Assembly (NCBI GenBank): GCA_963969365.1 | Contig: OZ017758.1 | Location: forward strand, 2,108,001 to 2,172,000 | Source: Asterochloris sp. CNOR1 | Lineage: Eukaryota > Chlorophyta > Trebouxiophyceae > Trebouxiales > Trebouxiaceae | DNA length: 64,000 nucleotides | Direction: 5' to 3' | Shown: piece by piece, positions 24,358 to 36,378 of the stretch | Position numbering within the stretch: position 1 is the first letter of the stretch | Layout of the letters: each line of letters starts with the position of its first letter | The notes under the pieces: model-generated | The model's database searches: none | What the model saw: only the letters and a program-made list of their open reading frames with translations | What the model was told of the DNA's origin: nothing | Program-made: the position numbers and the translations under genes

Positions 24358-25341
24358 GCCTGACGCCCCTGAGTACCTGCAGGCCTGCACACTTAGGGCA
24401 GTGTCATGCATTGCTGGGTGGGATGCCTTGTCAGCAACTGCTGTGCTGGCGAAGTGTGTGTGCTCATCACCTGCGGCTGTTCCCCCTTGGTACCGAAACA
24501 CCTGAGCAAGATGGCGTCGCAGGCGTTACAGGAAGAAGGCAGCTGTTCAATGGGATAAGCAGTTTGTGAAGCATTGACTTTGTTGAGTTTCACTTCAGGT
24601 GTTGCCCAGTAGGGCAGTGGAAGCAGCAGCTTGCTGTCAGGCAGTACCTCATCAAGAGCTGAACATGTTGATGCCAGCTCAATAGGCACTCAAGGTCACA
24701 TTTGCCTGCCTCTCACCAAAAGTGGTCTCACTGCACTCGACTGTTGTGGTATGTGTGGTTGGAAAACAAAACCGCCCTCCACGGGTTTGTACACAATGTT
24801 ACAGGTGCATGTGCAGTGCACAGGCAGACAGATACCAGGATCTCCAGCCGGGCATCTAATACGCCTTGATAGCTGCTTTCAATGCCTGTGCTGCTTTGTT
24901 GGCCAGCTCAAAACATGTTCAGCTCAAAACCAATCACAGGACACAGCGCGACGCTGTGCCATGTCTCGCAAAGCAAGGCAGCAGGTTCTGCTTTGCTTTG
25001 CAACAGGCCGCAACTGGCTGGTCAATGTGAACACTTAGAAGGCGCAGGTTGTCCTTGCAGCCTCCGCTAAGCTCCAGCATGTGGGTGCTGGTGGGGCGCT
25101 TGCTGCTTGCCTTGCCAACATGCATGAGCAATTGCAGGGGCCCAGCAGTGTAGGTCAGCACTGCTGGCACAGTGCGCGCAGCTGGTCTGCTCTTTGAAAA
25201 GCTTGCATCCAGATATATCAGCCTGAGTTCAGCCAGGGGCATCCAAGCCTCCTCAAGCCATAATGCTTTTGTGCTACTTGCCTTCCTTCTCATCTGACAG
25301 CAGCATCTGACAGCAGCATCTGACAGGCTCAAGGCTCCATC
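24358..25341. promoter_or_regulatory. Divergent upstream region between reductase and cupin genes
   Basis: The reductase starts at 24357 on the minus strand and the cupin at 25342 on the plus strand, leaving 984 bp for both upstream regions. No supported gene lies between; a 160-codon minus-strand frame at 24934-25413 has no recognisable domain and overlaps the cupin start. A 13-bp unit, CATCTGACAGCAG, is repeated at 25291, 25304 and (partly) 25317, ending 15 bases before the cupin ATG. No TATA box was evident. Confidence 0.5.
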
Positions 25342-26772
25342 ATGAAGGGGCTGGACATTATTTTCGCGGTCATGGCATTGATGGCTGCGTGTGGCATAGC
25401 CTACACCCGGCATTCGCTGTCAACTATGCAGAGGACCAGGATGGTCGGGCCCTACCTGGAAGGGTCTGCAGCGGGGGATCAACAGAGGTGGGATGCCTTC
25501 ATTGCACCAGACATGCCATTTTGCAGAAAAGCATGGGCATGCTCCTGCTGCTTTGCAGGATCCGCATCCTGCAGCGCAGCCGGGAGACAGGGGGCAAGCA
25601 GGTCATAGTCGAGGAGCTGGCACGCAAGGGCTCAGAGGGTTACGCTGAGGACAAGCCTGGCAGCCCACCGTGAGCTATCTCCTGAGCTGCCTCATGCTGC
25701 ACTGGTTGTTGCAAACAGGTCCTCACATCCTGCCGCTCACGTTCTGCAATCCAAGGCCAGGGCCACCGGCAGACTGCCCAGAGCAGCGGTCCTGCTTGAG
25801 AGGTGATGGGGGGCACATTCCTGTGCAACCTGCTTGCCACTGCAAAGCATTGTGCACACCAGCACTGGCTGCACTTCTGAAAAGGTCCATGCATGCCAGG
25901 TGCTCTGCCAGAACAAGCCAAGCCTTTGCACATTTGTAGTGGCTCAGGCATGCTTCCCTGGAGGAGCAAAAAGCCACTGTGGCCCCACAGCCCGACTCCA
26001 CTCCTCAGACAGCAAAGACTCATGTTCCACCGCTCAAACGCTCATTCTGCTACGACCAGTACTGACATAAGCCAGACAACAGCGACATAAGCCAGACAAT
26101 AGCAACTGCCCCAATCCAAGACTTCATAGACCCTCAGCTGCCAGCATTTGGGTTTCTTGTGCAGCACCTCACTTGCTCCAGGCCCTCAGCTTCACCTGCT
26201 CCTGGCATCTGCAGTGGTGCAGCAAGACCTTGATGCATGCCAGCACTTGTCTTTACCTCTCTACCTTGCAGGCCCCATGTCCATCCTTCTCGTATTGGAC
26301 AGCACCGCGCTACCTCATCACATCCCAACACATTGTGTCCTTCTCTGCCTGCAGGCCCCATATCCACCCCCACCAGAACGAAACCTTCCTGGTCAAACAG
26401 GGGCGCATGGGATACATAGCCAAGGAGGCTGAGCACTTCTTGGAGGAAGGGCAGACTGTGACTATTCCCTCCGGCCTGAGGCACACCTTCTGGAATGCAA
26501 ATTTCCACAAGGACCTCCTGGTGGAGATCACTCTCACGCCTGCACTGCATGCGGAGGAGTTTTTCAGGACATTTTGTGGCCTGGGCATAGACTATGGGGG
26601 CACGCTCTCGGATGTGAACCCCCTGCAGCTCATGCTGACCTTCGAGCATGGCGGCGTGGAGCTGGCTGATGTGCCACACAGCGCCATCCTGGCCAACCGG
26701 TACTTTGTGCTGCCGCTGGCACAATGGGTGCTTGGCTATAAGCCCTTCTATGATGAGTACACAAACCCATGA
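25342..26772 (+). CDS. Cupin-domain protein with N-terminal membrane anchor (three exons, 224 aa)
   Basis: Exons 25342-25487, 25559-25669 and 26355-26772 total 675 nt and keep phase throughout, encoding 224 residues. Residues 1-25 form a hydrophobic signal or anchor (LDIIFAVMALMAACGIAY). The middle exon ends GKQVIVEELARKG...GSP. Across the second junction the reading becomes PPPHIHPHQNETF, the first cupin motif with its His, His and Glu metal ligands. It continues with VKQGRMGYI, and GQTVTIPSGLRHTFWN fits the second cupin motif exactly, including the third His. The C-terminal half (FCGLGIDYGG, LPLAQWVLGYKPF) is helical and not assigned. The single cupin domain probably binds a metal. Substrate is unknown: single-cupin proteins range from oxygenases to epimerases. 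The anchor suggests a secretory-pathway or organelle-membrane location. Stop TGA at 26770-26772. A look-alike acceptor and exon start lies upstream at 26271. Confidence 0.87.
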
Positions 26773-27069
26773 TGTAGGCAGCAGCACTGACTTAAAACCC
26801 CTTGTTGCACAGGAATCCCCCAGAACGTTGGTTCTGGCTGCTCATACTTTACATCGCCTCTGCTGGACAGCGTGCATTCTATTGATCTACACGTCCTGGA
26901 GTTTACTAAATAACTTTAAAGGATTTCACCTATGTCTCACAGACTTGAGGAAGGGAAAGTCAGGTCAGACTGACCAGGAGCACTCCTGGGACCGATACAT
27001 ACTGACCAGCCATGACGTCTGACAGCCACAGTACTCTGGCCTGATAGCCGGAGTAACTTTGCCAGGGAC

Positions 27070-30000
27070 ATGGCAGGGAAGATGCTCAGCCCATTCCATG
27101 CAGGAGAGCGCCTGGCCCAGCAGCAGGCTCTCGAACTGGCTGGGACGTCAGTGTGGGGCGACCTTGCAGCAATTGAGCAGATTGGTGCGCGCCTGCTTGA
27201 TTTCATGCTGACATAAGCTGCTGCAGGCCTCTCCCTTCTGGTGCCTCTGCATCTCATGAAGCTCCTCAGGATGACAATATCAACTGTTGCATCTATGGCT
27301 TGCCCTTTTCTGCCACAAGCATGTCCATGCATGCAGATCTGAGCTGGCTCTCTGCAGCCAGCTTCTGCACTCTCTTGGCACCGGTAGGCAGTTTCAGGCT
27401 GCCATTCACAGCTCTGACACCCTGCTGTGCACTCCTCTGGCAGGCAACACGGCCTCGCGGGACCACCTCACAGAGCAGCAGGCGCTCTTCTTTGCGACGC
27501 GCTCCTATGTGCTGTTGGGGAGCACAGATGAGGCAGGGCGCCCCTGGGCCACCATTGCCTGCGGGGAGCCAGGCTTCCTGACAGTCCTTGGGCCCAGGAA
27601 AGTGACGCTGCAGCTCTGCCTCAGCCCTGCAGGTGAACCTGCACAGCCTTGCATGGCCTTGATGCGTCACGTGCTGCCACCAAGCACTCGATGGCAGGGT
27701 GGGGTGAATACCCTGCATTGCCAGACCTTGCCAGGGTGAAACACTCTGTGTGGTGTTATGTGTCAGTCGTAATCGTGCACCGGCAGCAGGCAGAGGGCTG
27801 CTGCTTGCTCAGCAGTCCACCAGCTGCTTGAGAGTGGTGGACCCTCCAATGCCCTAGACCCTTCCAGGGTGCGAAACTCTTCATATGACTGTACTGCTTT
27901 CATTGTACCTCTACACCGTCAGCAAAGGTCATGGGGAGGATGACATCCTCTAAGTCCTATGCCCGTGCATTGAGGCTACGGACTTGGATAGTACATCAAT
28001 CAGTCAACTCAAGGTAACGCCAACCCTGCCCCTGCTCACTACATGCACCTGGCCCGCAGCAGCCATGGGCATGTGGAAGGCTCTGTAGCCTCGTTGTCTG
28101 TGGTGGTGATGTTGAAGACTCCCCTGCCGTGCCCTTGCAGACCAAGTCCACCTTGCCCCTGGCAGCCACGTTGGCATGCTGGGCATTGGCCTGGACAGCC
28201 GCCACGACTTCAGGCGGCGCAACAGGCTGAACTGCATGGTTGAGGCCTGCCGCATGTCTAGATCAGAGGAGGGGGAGGGGGGCCGCGCTGCCTGCACCGT
28301 GGACATGAGGGTGGTCCAGACCTTTGGAGCCTGCCCCAAATACATTCAGGTGCGGCAAGCAGAGCATGCTGCGTGGCAGACGTCTGCAGCTCAGGCTGGG
28401 CATTTGGGCCATGCTGCAATGCGCGTCTGGCCCAAGGACGTACAGGTAAGTGACCAGGCCACGATGAACTGCCAGCTCCTGCAGTGCGCCTGCAGCACAA
28501 GCTGAGGGTGTCGCCCGCACTTGGAGTTTGGACATCAATGTACTAAGCATAGCTATATCAATCTCAGGATACTGCCAGGTGGGCAGGCAGGATATGCTGT
28601 GGGGGAGAAGCCTGCAACTCCTTGCAGCATAGGCTAGGCAGGGCTGCCTCCTTCTGGACTTGAACGTGGTGCAGAGTGTCCTCAAGCAATGGTGCACTGA
28701 CGTTCTCAAGCAGCACAGGCCAGCTTTGGCATCGGCATTCAGGCAAGAGGCGACTGCTTCAAGGACACAGGTGGGCAAGCTGCTTGGGCTGCATGGTCAA
28801 GGCGTGCAGCAGATGCAAAGCAGAGGCTAGGTAGCAAGGCTCTGCGCTGCGTGTGGGTGAGCACTGCTACCTCCATGCCTGTATGTCTGACAGGTTGTTG
28901 AGATGTTAGACATTATTGTTGCAGAGCATTGCTGGGGCTGTGTACCAGTGCACCTCATGATTGCTCCTCAACTGCAGGGGCCGCACAGCGCTGTGGCGGC
29001 CGTCATTGCTGCAGCAAGCTGCTGTCAGGAGCACACGCAGCAACCCTCCGGTGCCTTGCCCCAAGCCTTGTTGCCCCTTGCTGTGCAGGGCCGCATCCTG
29101 GACCTATCTGTCCCTGCCCTGGCAGCTGTTGGCCAACCCAAGCCAGCTGAGCACCACAAGGGGCCCCTGGGCACAGATCAGCAGCGGCTGGTGCAGCAGG
29201 CAGACCTGCTCTTTATTTCCTCGTGCACAGTAGAACGTGACCTCGCCGCAAAGCCCCAAACGCATGGGGCAGACGTGAGCAACCGCGGCTTGCCACCAGG
29301 TGGAATGCAGGTAAGCAGGCAATGTTGAAGCACATGAGCAGCCTTGGCTTGTTGGCGAGTTAGACAGCCACTTTGCTGAGGGGGCAGCAGTTGCTAGAGC
29401 AACGGCTGGTGAAGCTTGCCCGCTACAGGGAGCTTGCTCAGTTGCTACGAGAGTCACTTCTCCGCTCAGCTGTCCTTCTGATGTGCTGCCTGTACTGACT
29501 GCATTTAGCAGGGTGGGTGCATAAGGCCCCACTTGGCTGCATGCAGGTCGACAACGAGGGTGCCAGCCTGCGCTGGCCAGATTTCAGCGGCAACTGGATG
29601 TTCAACACCTTGGGTGGGGGCTGCCTCAGTCTCGTACCTGTGCTGACGTTCATCCTTTGTGGTTGCATCTGTCAATTTAGGGTCACATGCTCTTTCAAAG
29701 CAATTGCTACATGCTCCTACTATGACATTGACGGCGTACCTCATGTGCCTTCAGGAAATATTGTGGTCAATCCCATGGCTGGCTTGCTCTTTGTGGACTG
29801 GCTGTCTGGCAACATGCTGCAGATCACAGGTGCTGCTCTGGGCTGTGGCGGGCTCCCATGCCCTCTCATGCTATAGCAGAGTGAGGCCTGACACCAAGCA
29901 CGCTGTTTGGGTAGCCAGCTGCACCTGTGCTGGCCTGAACACTTCTGCATTTCAGCTTGTGGCATCAGGATGGGAGAACCCCAAGGGTGAGGCACCAACA

Positions 30001-32996
30001 ACAAAGGCTTTCATGGCTGCAGGCAAAGCCCATGTGCACTTTGAGGACCGCAGCCTTCTGGGTGCCCAGCGCGTGGTCCAGTTTGATGTTGAGGTGAACC
30101 TGGCTTGACGCGCACCTTAGCATATGGTGGCCCTGCATCTGGCCAGCCATCCCAGGATCCCTCTGCCTCCTGTGCCATTGTATACATTCTTGTCTGGCCC
30201 AGCAACCAGCTGGGGTGCTATGGAAATGCAGGCAAGTGCATGGGAGCGCTGGTACACTCAGACTGTCTCTTTTGATGCTGGCTGGCTGCAGGGACTCAAG
30301 CCTACTGCCTGCAGGAGTGGGTTCACATCTCAGGCGGCTGCCCGCTGCGGCAGCGCCCAGGGACTGACATTGAGTGGAGCCCCTACCTGCCGCGGCCTGC
30401 CAACAGCAGCAGGCGGACAGTCACATGCGTCGCAGTCCGGCAAGAGGCACAGGTGCGCAGGTCCCATGCAGACCCTGCAGTTACACTGCAAGGCCTGCCT
30501 GCCAGTCTCGGGCAGCACAGCCTGGAGGCCCCTGGAGCAGAGTTGACAGCGCTTGGCTGTGGCTGACAGCTGCAGACCATCAGGGCCTCGGCGCTTCAGC
30601 AGCTTGCATAGTGTAACTCCAGGAGTCTCCCAGATTGAGTGCATCTCGTTCACGACCTGAAGCCGCCACTGCCTGCGGCGCCACAACACAGCATAGATGT
30701 GGAGGTGACTTGAGCCAATGCATCCAGTGCAGGCGCTATCTGCTGCATGGCATCAGGATCCTGTGTCTGTGCAGGCGCCCACCTGACTCCAGATGCAGAC
30801 TTTGTCGGCGTTGAACCTATCCCTGTCCAGAGATGCTGGCTACCGATCTGACGGGGCCTGCGCATATCATTGACAGGTGCTGATGCTGATGCTGCAGTGC
30901 ATCAAGACCTACGTCTTTGGTGCACCGCTGGGGAAGGACGGCGAAATCCGCCCTATGTCCCACAAGGCAGGCCAGTATGCCAGCTTTGATTTTGAGGTGC
31001 GCGTCTGGCTCCTTCTGTCTGTAGTGAAGCTCAGATTCGAGTTGCACTTCAGCTGAGGCTTCTCTGTGGCTGTGCGATGTCACTCCCACTGGACAGCGTC
31101 TTTGCAGTTGTTCTCCTCACCAGTTACATCACTTTCAGTGCTTGGAGGGATGCACCAATTGCCCCCTCAGCTGTGAGCATGCATGTTCTGAACAATGTGG
31201 AGGCATGCTGCCATCTCAGGCTCCAGGAAGGGTTTCTGCGCACTCTCCTGCCCTGGGTATCAAGAGCCATGGACACTTACACTTACAGAGGCACTGCTGT
31301 CCAGTGCCTGCACCAGCCGCCTGTTCAGGGCAGCACGAGAAGTTGGCACTGCAGGATCTTGAGCAGCCTGGCTCTGTCACCAACAGGACGTGGACCATCT
31401 CTAGTCACCCCAGCACAGCCACTGGCAACACTCCCCAGTTCAGCATCACCGTCAAGTGCATTGGGCTCGTGTCAAAATGGCTCTTCAGCAAGCTGAAGCC
31501 AGGTGAGGCCTGCCTGCATGGTTGGTTGCCAGCTGCTGGCAAGACAGGCCACTCGTGCTGCTGCGCCTTAGTCTGGCAAGAGCTCAGACGAGTGCTGCTT
31601 GGGGCGGCACACTGCTGTGACACGGCTCTTGCTGTCCATTGCTCGGAGCCCTTGCCAGTGTAACATCACGTCAGCATATGCAGCTGCACCAAGGCAACAC
31701 GCACGCACACGCCCTTATCACAGCAATGCTGCAGTTGGCCAGTCACGGACATGAGCTGTTGACATCCCTTGCTGGCAGGTATGGACATCACCTTCAGGGG
31801 CGTTGAGGGGGACTTCACTTTGCGCAACAGCCCAGCCCCAGTGCTGCTGCTGGCAGGTGGCATTGGTGAGCCGGCTAGTGCCACATGGTGTATCGTGTGG
31901 CGGGGCAGCCATGCCACTTTGCACTCTGTCTCGTGTAGCTGGGCCGCTGCTCTGCCTGCAGCAACCCCTGCACCCAGTTCATTGGCTGCTGCGTAACCAG
32001 CTGACACAGGCCAGGACAACATCAGTGTAATTTTCTGCGCATGCCCTGCTCACAAGGTACACACAGTGTCTGGCACAGGATAACTGGATGCGATCTGGCC
32101 ACTTGCTAAGTGCCCTGATGCATTGCTAACACCACAGGCATACCACAAAACATGTTCCCCCATTTGACCCGAGTCTGTGATAGGTCGTCAATCGATCTTG
32201 CTGCAGGTATCACGCCCATGCGGGCCATGTTCCATGACCTGGTCTGGCGTGGGACGTCAGTCACTCTGCCGTACTCTGTGCGCAGCCCTGAGGAGTCTGC
32301 ATTTGCTGAGGTAAGGTGTGCACAGCTGGCATGGATATGTCTGACCAAGACTTGCTGAGTATGCTGGGCAGAGACATGTTGATCTTGTGCCTGTTCCTGT
32401 TCAGCATGCTGCTGACTGTGGGCTGTGATGGATGGCCTGATCATCTGTTGTGCAGGAGCTGCAGTCAGTGGCGCTTCAGCATCCAAGCGCAGCCAAGGTC
32501 GTCCTGTTTGTTAGCGGCGACAAGGAGGAGCCAAGCCATCAGAAGTGGCTGCCAGGCCGCATCAATGCAGCAGCCCTGAAGGCTCACGTGAGTCTCATGC
32601 CTTGGCGCCCCTCTCAGGCATGGCAATTTGATCTGTATAAGTGGGCTCCTTGGTTGCTGGTCAAAGGGCTGGCATGTTGCATGGCCACGACTTGGCTTGT
32701 AGACTTCTGCCCCGCAGCCAGTGTGGAGGAAAGTAGATGCTCTGTCCACGCTTGTGCGGCCAGGTGTTGGCCTTGTCTTTAGAAGGCGGCAGGCGCACCA
32801 ATGCGGGTCCCCATCTTTTGTCAGCTCGTGCATGCCCACCACCTGGGGCGGTGCCTTGTTCGTGCAGGTGCCCGGGGTGCAAGAGCGCATGGTGTACATG
32901 TGTGGGCCGCAGCCTTTCATGGGCAGCTTGGACAGCACCCTGAAACAGCTGGGGGTGCCAGCAGGCCACATGTTCACAGAGAACTTCATGTACTAG
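27070..32996 (+). CDS. Fused FMN-binding (PNPOx-like) and FAD/NAD(P) ferredoxin-reductase-like oxidoreductase
   Basis: Start ATG 27070 gives MAGKMLSPFHAGERLAQQQA, the characteristic N terminus of the fused family known mainly from bacteria and fungi. Then come split-barrel FMN exons: about 27451-27609 (FFATRSYVLLGSTDEAGRPW), 28166-28350 (VGMLGIGLDSRHDFRRRNR, FGACPKYIQ), 29090-29310 (QADLLFISS, GADVSNRG), 29548-29615 (LRWPDFSGNWMFNTLG) and 29757-29828 (NIVVNPMAGLLFVDW). The ferredoxin-reductase part follows: about 30877-30996 (KTYVFGAPLG), 31362-31500 (FAD site RTWTISSHPS, then GLVSKWLFSKLKPG), 31780-31865 (APVLLLAGGIG) and 32206-32310 (GITPMRAMFHDL). The last exon has MVYMCGPQPFMGSLDS and ends at TAG 32994-32996. 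About 640 residues are expected. No C-terminal 2Fe-2S domain follows, unlike some bacterial relatives. The reaction is not known; electron transfer from NAD(P)H through FAD to FMN is inferred. Confidence 0.86.
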
Positions 32997-33747
32997 ACTC
33001 ATCGCGCCATCAGGAAGAGGGTACCAGAGATCGGCGGTGAAAGGATGCAACAGTGTTTCCATAAGCCTGCTCATCAGCGGCTGTCCAAAAATGTGCATTA
33101 ATGAAACTATGCTGAGTTGGTTTACACTGCGCAAGTCCCAGTCACCTCTTGTATTGGTGCAAGTCTGAAGAGAGGAGAACGTTGCTGATCAGCTGAAGCG
33201 TCCCGACTCCAGTTCCTGGAAGGAGGGCACACTCTGCCTGTGCTGCATAGCAGTGACCTCCCTGTCAGGAGCCCCCACGCTACAATGCTCCATTTGTGTT
33301 GGGTTTCATCAACCCGATAATTGTTTGCAAAGGCATTACAAGTGTCTGCAATCGCTTTCTACAGGCTCTTGTCACTGAAAACTGTGCGGTGCGCGGCTTT
33401 CATGCCTCCTCAAACCTAGCCTGACTCCCCAAGCTGACATGTCAACCCTCTGCAGCTGGTCCATCCTCGAAATCCACAGCCCCAATGTGGTCCAGAGTTA
33501 CTAGGCTAGCGTTCTATTGCAAGGTGACTTACAATAACGAGACATGGCTGGCAGACTGGGTTGCATGAAAGGTGTTGGTCAGGGCAGTTGTCCACACCCA
33601 GGCAATGCCTTAGACCAACACCATCTGCAAATTGCCAGCTCTTTTCAGTGCCTCATGTCACTTGCCCTGCCATGTGTGCTCCCAGACATTGCATTTCTCC
33701 CAGACCTTACCTTTCTCAAAAAGGCGGTCCTGAAGCAGGCCGTGTGC
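32997..33747. other. Convergent intergenic stretch, no gene seen
   Basis: Lies between the stop of the FMN/FAD oxidoreductase and the end of the minus-strand transposase. Open frames are short and unrecognised. The right terminus of the hAT element should be here or just left of it, but no terminal inverted repeat with an 8-bp target duplication was identified by eye. Confidence 0.5.
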
Positions 33748-36071
33748 TCAAATGTCAAGCTCAGCATCCTCCTCATCTGGCAGAGGGGCAGCCAACTCCC
33801 CCTGTATGTCTCTCTCGTCAACAATCTTGTTACACAAGCGCCTGCATGCGGACCATGGCTTTGGAGGTCATCTGATGTCTACGCAATCAGCTGCCCAGGC
33901 GCAGACACGCAACAGTTGTTGAAAAGTTGTATGAGCTGGTGGCACTGTAAGGTGCTGAGGCCATTGAGCTATTTGTAATGGATGTGATCATAGCTGCTCC
34001 AGTTGCGGTCACAGGCACGTGCACTGGACACCTGCATTCCGCAGCCATGAGTGACACAACATAGGTTTCTGACAGCTTGCAAAGCACAGGTTCAAGTCTG
34101 GGTTCGGGATACCTTGCTCAGCACCCGGTCGGCCAGATTGCGCAATTTCACTGTCTCGGCTCCATACTGGTCACAAAACTGCCAAGGTCGCATTGCTGAC
34201 ACAGCATCGCCAGCCAGGGCAATCAGCCCACGATGAGACCTGCAGCCAGGCAGGTGCCAGACACTGTAAACAAAGCTTTGTTTACACCTCTTAAGACAAC
34301 AGGGTCCACGTACAAGACAATCTACACCAGTTTTCACCTGAATCTCGTAAGCTCCGAAGTCAGGTTCGCCATTGACTCGCCTGGCAGCATTCTCTTTGTC
34401 TGCCGCACAAAGCCAACTGCCAAATCTGGAGTGCCCATGACATCATGCTTCAAATACACTGGGTCCAACACACAGCTTGCAGGAAGCAAGTGGTCAGCAA
34501 TGCTTTGCTGGTCATGTACACCTTGCAACACACACAGAGACAGAAAGCAAGCTATGCACAGCTGCTCACCACAAGCATGCATGTCAGGATGCAGCTGCTT
34601 CCGGCGGAAGGCCCACCGCACAGAGAGCCACTTCTGTTGTGCCGACTCAAGCCACTCTACAACCTCCATCCTCACCAGCTGCTCTGCCCTGTCAAATGTG
34701 CCAGCATTCATCATCGCCTTCTGGCACTCTTTGCCCTTCCTTGAAGCTCTGCATGGGAGTCGACAGAGATCACTCCGGCCAGAGACTATTGGGAATCTTG
34801 GCACAGCCGGGGCATGACTGACCTGTACTACCAGCATGTATCCAGCTCTAAAATTCAGCAGACACCACAGACTCTTCCAGCGCCTTCTGGCACTCCACAA
34901 GGCACTCCAGTGCATGGAAGGAAGTGCTAAATCATGCTGGAACTGCACCACAGCAAGACTTCAAAAAATGATTAACAAGATCAGAAGAGAGGACGCACAA
35001 GGTTGCTTCAGCTCAAGCTGGCACTTGGAGCAGAAGATGGGCAGCGAGCTGCAACACAGCAACAAACGAGAGGCATGGTGCATGGTGACAGTGGGTCGCA
35101 CCAGATTGCTTCAACGCAAGCTGGGACTTGGCGGGGAAGATGGCCGGTGACTTGTGCTGCGCATAAATGAACTTAGCAATCTGCTTGGCCAAGGCAAACA
35201 GCTCATCAGCCCACTTCTGTCTGCCCACATCTTCAAGGAAAAGGTCCAGCACATGGGATGTGTACGGCATCCAGGTCAGCTTTGGCATCTGCATTGCAAA
35301 CAAGCTCACCCTCAATTAAAGGCGAGCCTCATGGCAGTACCTCCTAGTCTGCCACTTGGCTGACACGTACCTCTCCTCCAGGATAGCACCAGCTGCAGCT
35401 TGCTTGCTGCCGCTGCCCCCATCTGTCACCACCAAGTCAACATGGTCTTCCCCAGCCGCCTTGACAGCAGCCCCTATTTTGATCCGCAATGTATGCAGCA
35501 TCCTGTGGGTAGTTGTCATGGGGTTCACAGCAAAAGGTCTTGGCGGTTCAGAGTAGGCATCACGCACACACCTTAGTGTTCCCCTGAAGCATCAGTGCTG
35601 TCCAAAAATCTGATGCCATCTGCACAGACCTGTAGCATGTTCAAGAAGGGACGCATGCAAGTGTCAGACCAGCCATTGCAGGTGATAGCGCTGCCATATT
35701 GCCTAACAGTGGCCCTTAGGTAGGCCAGCTCCTTGTCAACATTGTCCACTGCTTCCACCAGCAGGTGCAAGCTCAGCTGCTCAGCGCTGGGTGGCTGATA
35801 GCCTGCACCATAGCTAGCGATAGCGTCCATCATCTCCTTGAAATTTTTGCTCTGGGCCTGCGTGGAGGAGCTGAGTGTTCAGTGCAGCTCCAAAGCACTG
35901 CACAGCACTCCTACCGTCTCAAGCGGAATGCCATCTGCGTAAAGGAAAGCAGCCATTTTGTCATCCAGGTTGGCCTGGCTTCCCCTGCTCAACATGCCAT
36001 TCAGCTTCTGCTGCTTGGATGGCTTGCTGCCACGGATGGTAGTGGCTGCCCTCTTGTGGTGCTGCTGCAAC
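33748..36071 (-). mobile_element. hAT-superfamily transposase gene (DUF659 to hATC), decayed
   Basis: Order on the minus strand: about 35930-36071, with LDDKMAAFLYADGIPLETV; then 35576-35833, DUF659, with IASYGAGYQPPSAEQLS, NGWSDTCMRPFLNML and FLDSTDASGE; then about 35380-35520 with EDHVDLVVTDGGSGSKQAA, matching the catalytic VTD..SN block of the RNase-H-like fold; then about 35160-35300 with WMPYTSHVLDLFLEDVG and AKFIYAQH. A fragment near 34850-34935 reads SFHALECLVECQKALEE and runs into a TAG. About 34345-34480 gives LPASCVLDPVYL, about 34100-34215 gives MRPWQFCDQYGAETVKLRN, and about 33930-34010 gives the hATC dimerisation motif ACDRNWSSYDHIHYK followed at once by TAG. The C terminus is acidic (LPDEEDAELDI) with TGA 33748-33750. 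The in-frame stops suggest a dead copy. An N-terminal BED finger was not found. Element ends are not defined. Confidence 0.84.
34265..34286. repeat. 22-bp perfect palindrome inside the hAT gene
   Basis: TGTAAACAAAG is followed immediately by its exact reverse complement, with no spacer. It lies inside the transposase gene between the regions coding for the LDPVYL and MRPWQF segments. Confidence 0.85.
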
Positions 36072-36378
36072 TCCTACTGTTCCTCCAACTGCATCCCTGC
36101 AAACAACAGACACAGTTTCTGTGCAGCTCTTCAGCCTGGTCGAGCCACCATTGCAGATCTCACCTTGCACTCCTGATCTGGGATCTAGTCTGCTATTGGC
36201 ATTGCTCTAGCTTCAATCAGCTTGATCTAGCCTGCCATGCTGCTAGGGCTGGCAGCCTGCCTCTCTTTCAAAAAAGCGGTAAAAGAGGGAAAACAAAGTT
36301 GACCATGTGAATCGACTGCCCACAGCACTGGATCTGGCAAATCTCGCCGCTCCTGCTCCAAGGTGGGATCTGGTTCCG

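Noticed and set aside
24934-25413. 160-codon minus-strand frame
   Set aside because: No recognisable domain, a non-ATG start, and it overlaps the well-supported start of the cupin gene.
36243-36262. CTAGGGCTGGCAGCC as a possible hAT terminal repeat
   Set aside because: No matching inverted copy or 8-bp target duplication was found on the other side, so element ends were left open.
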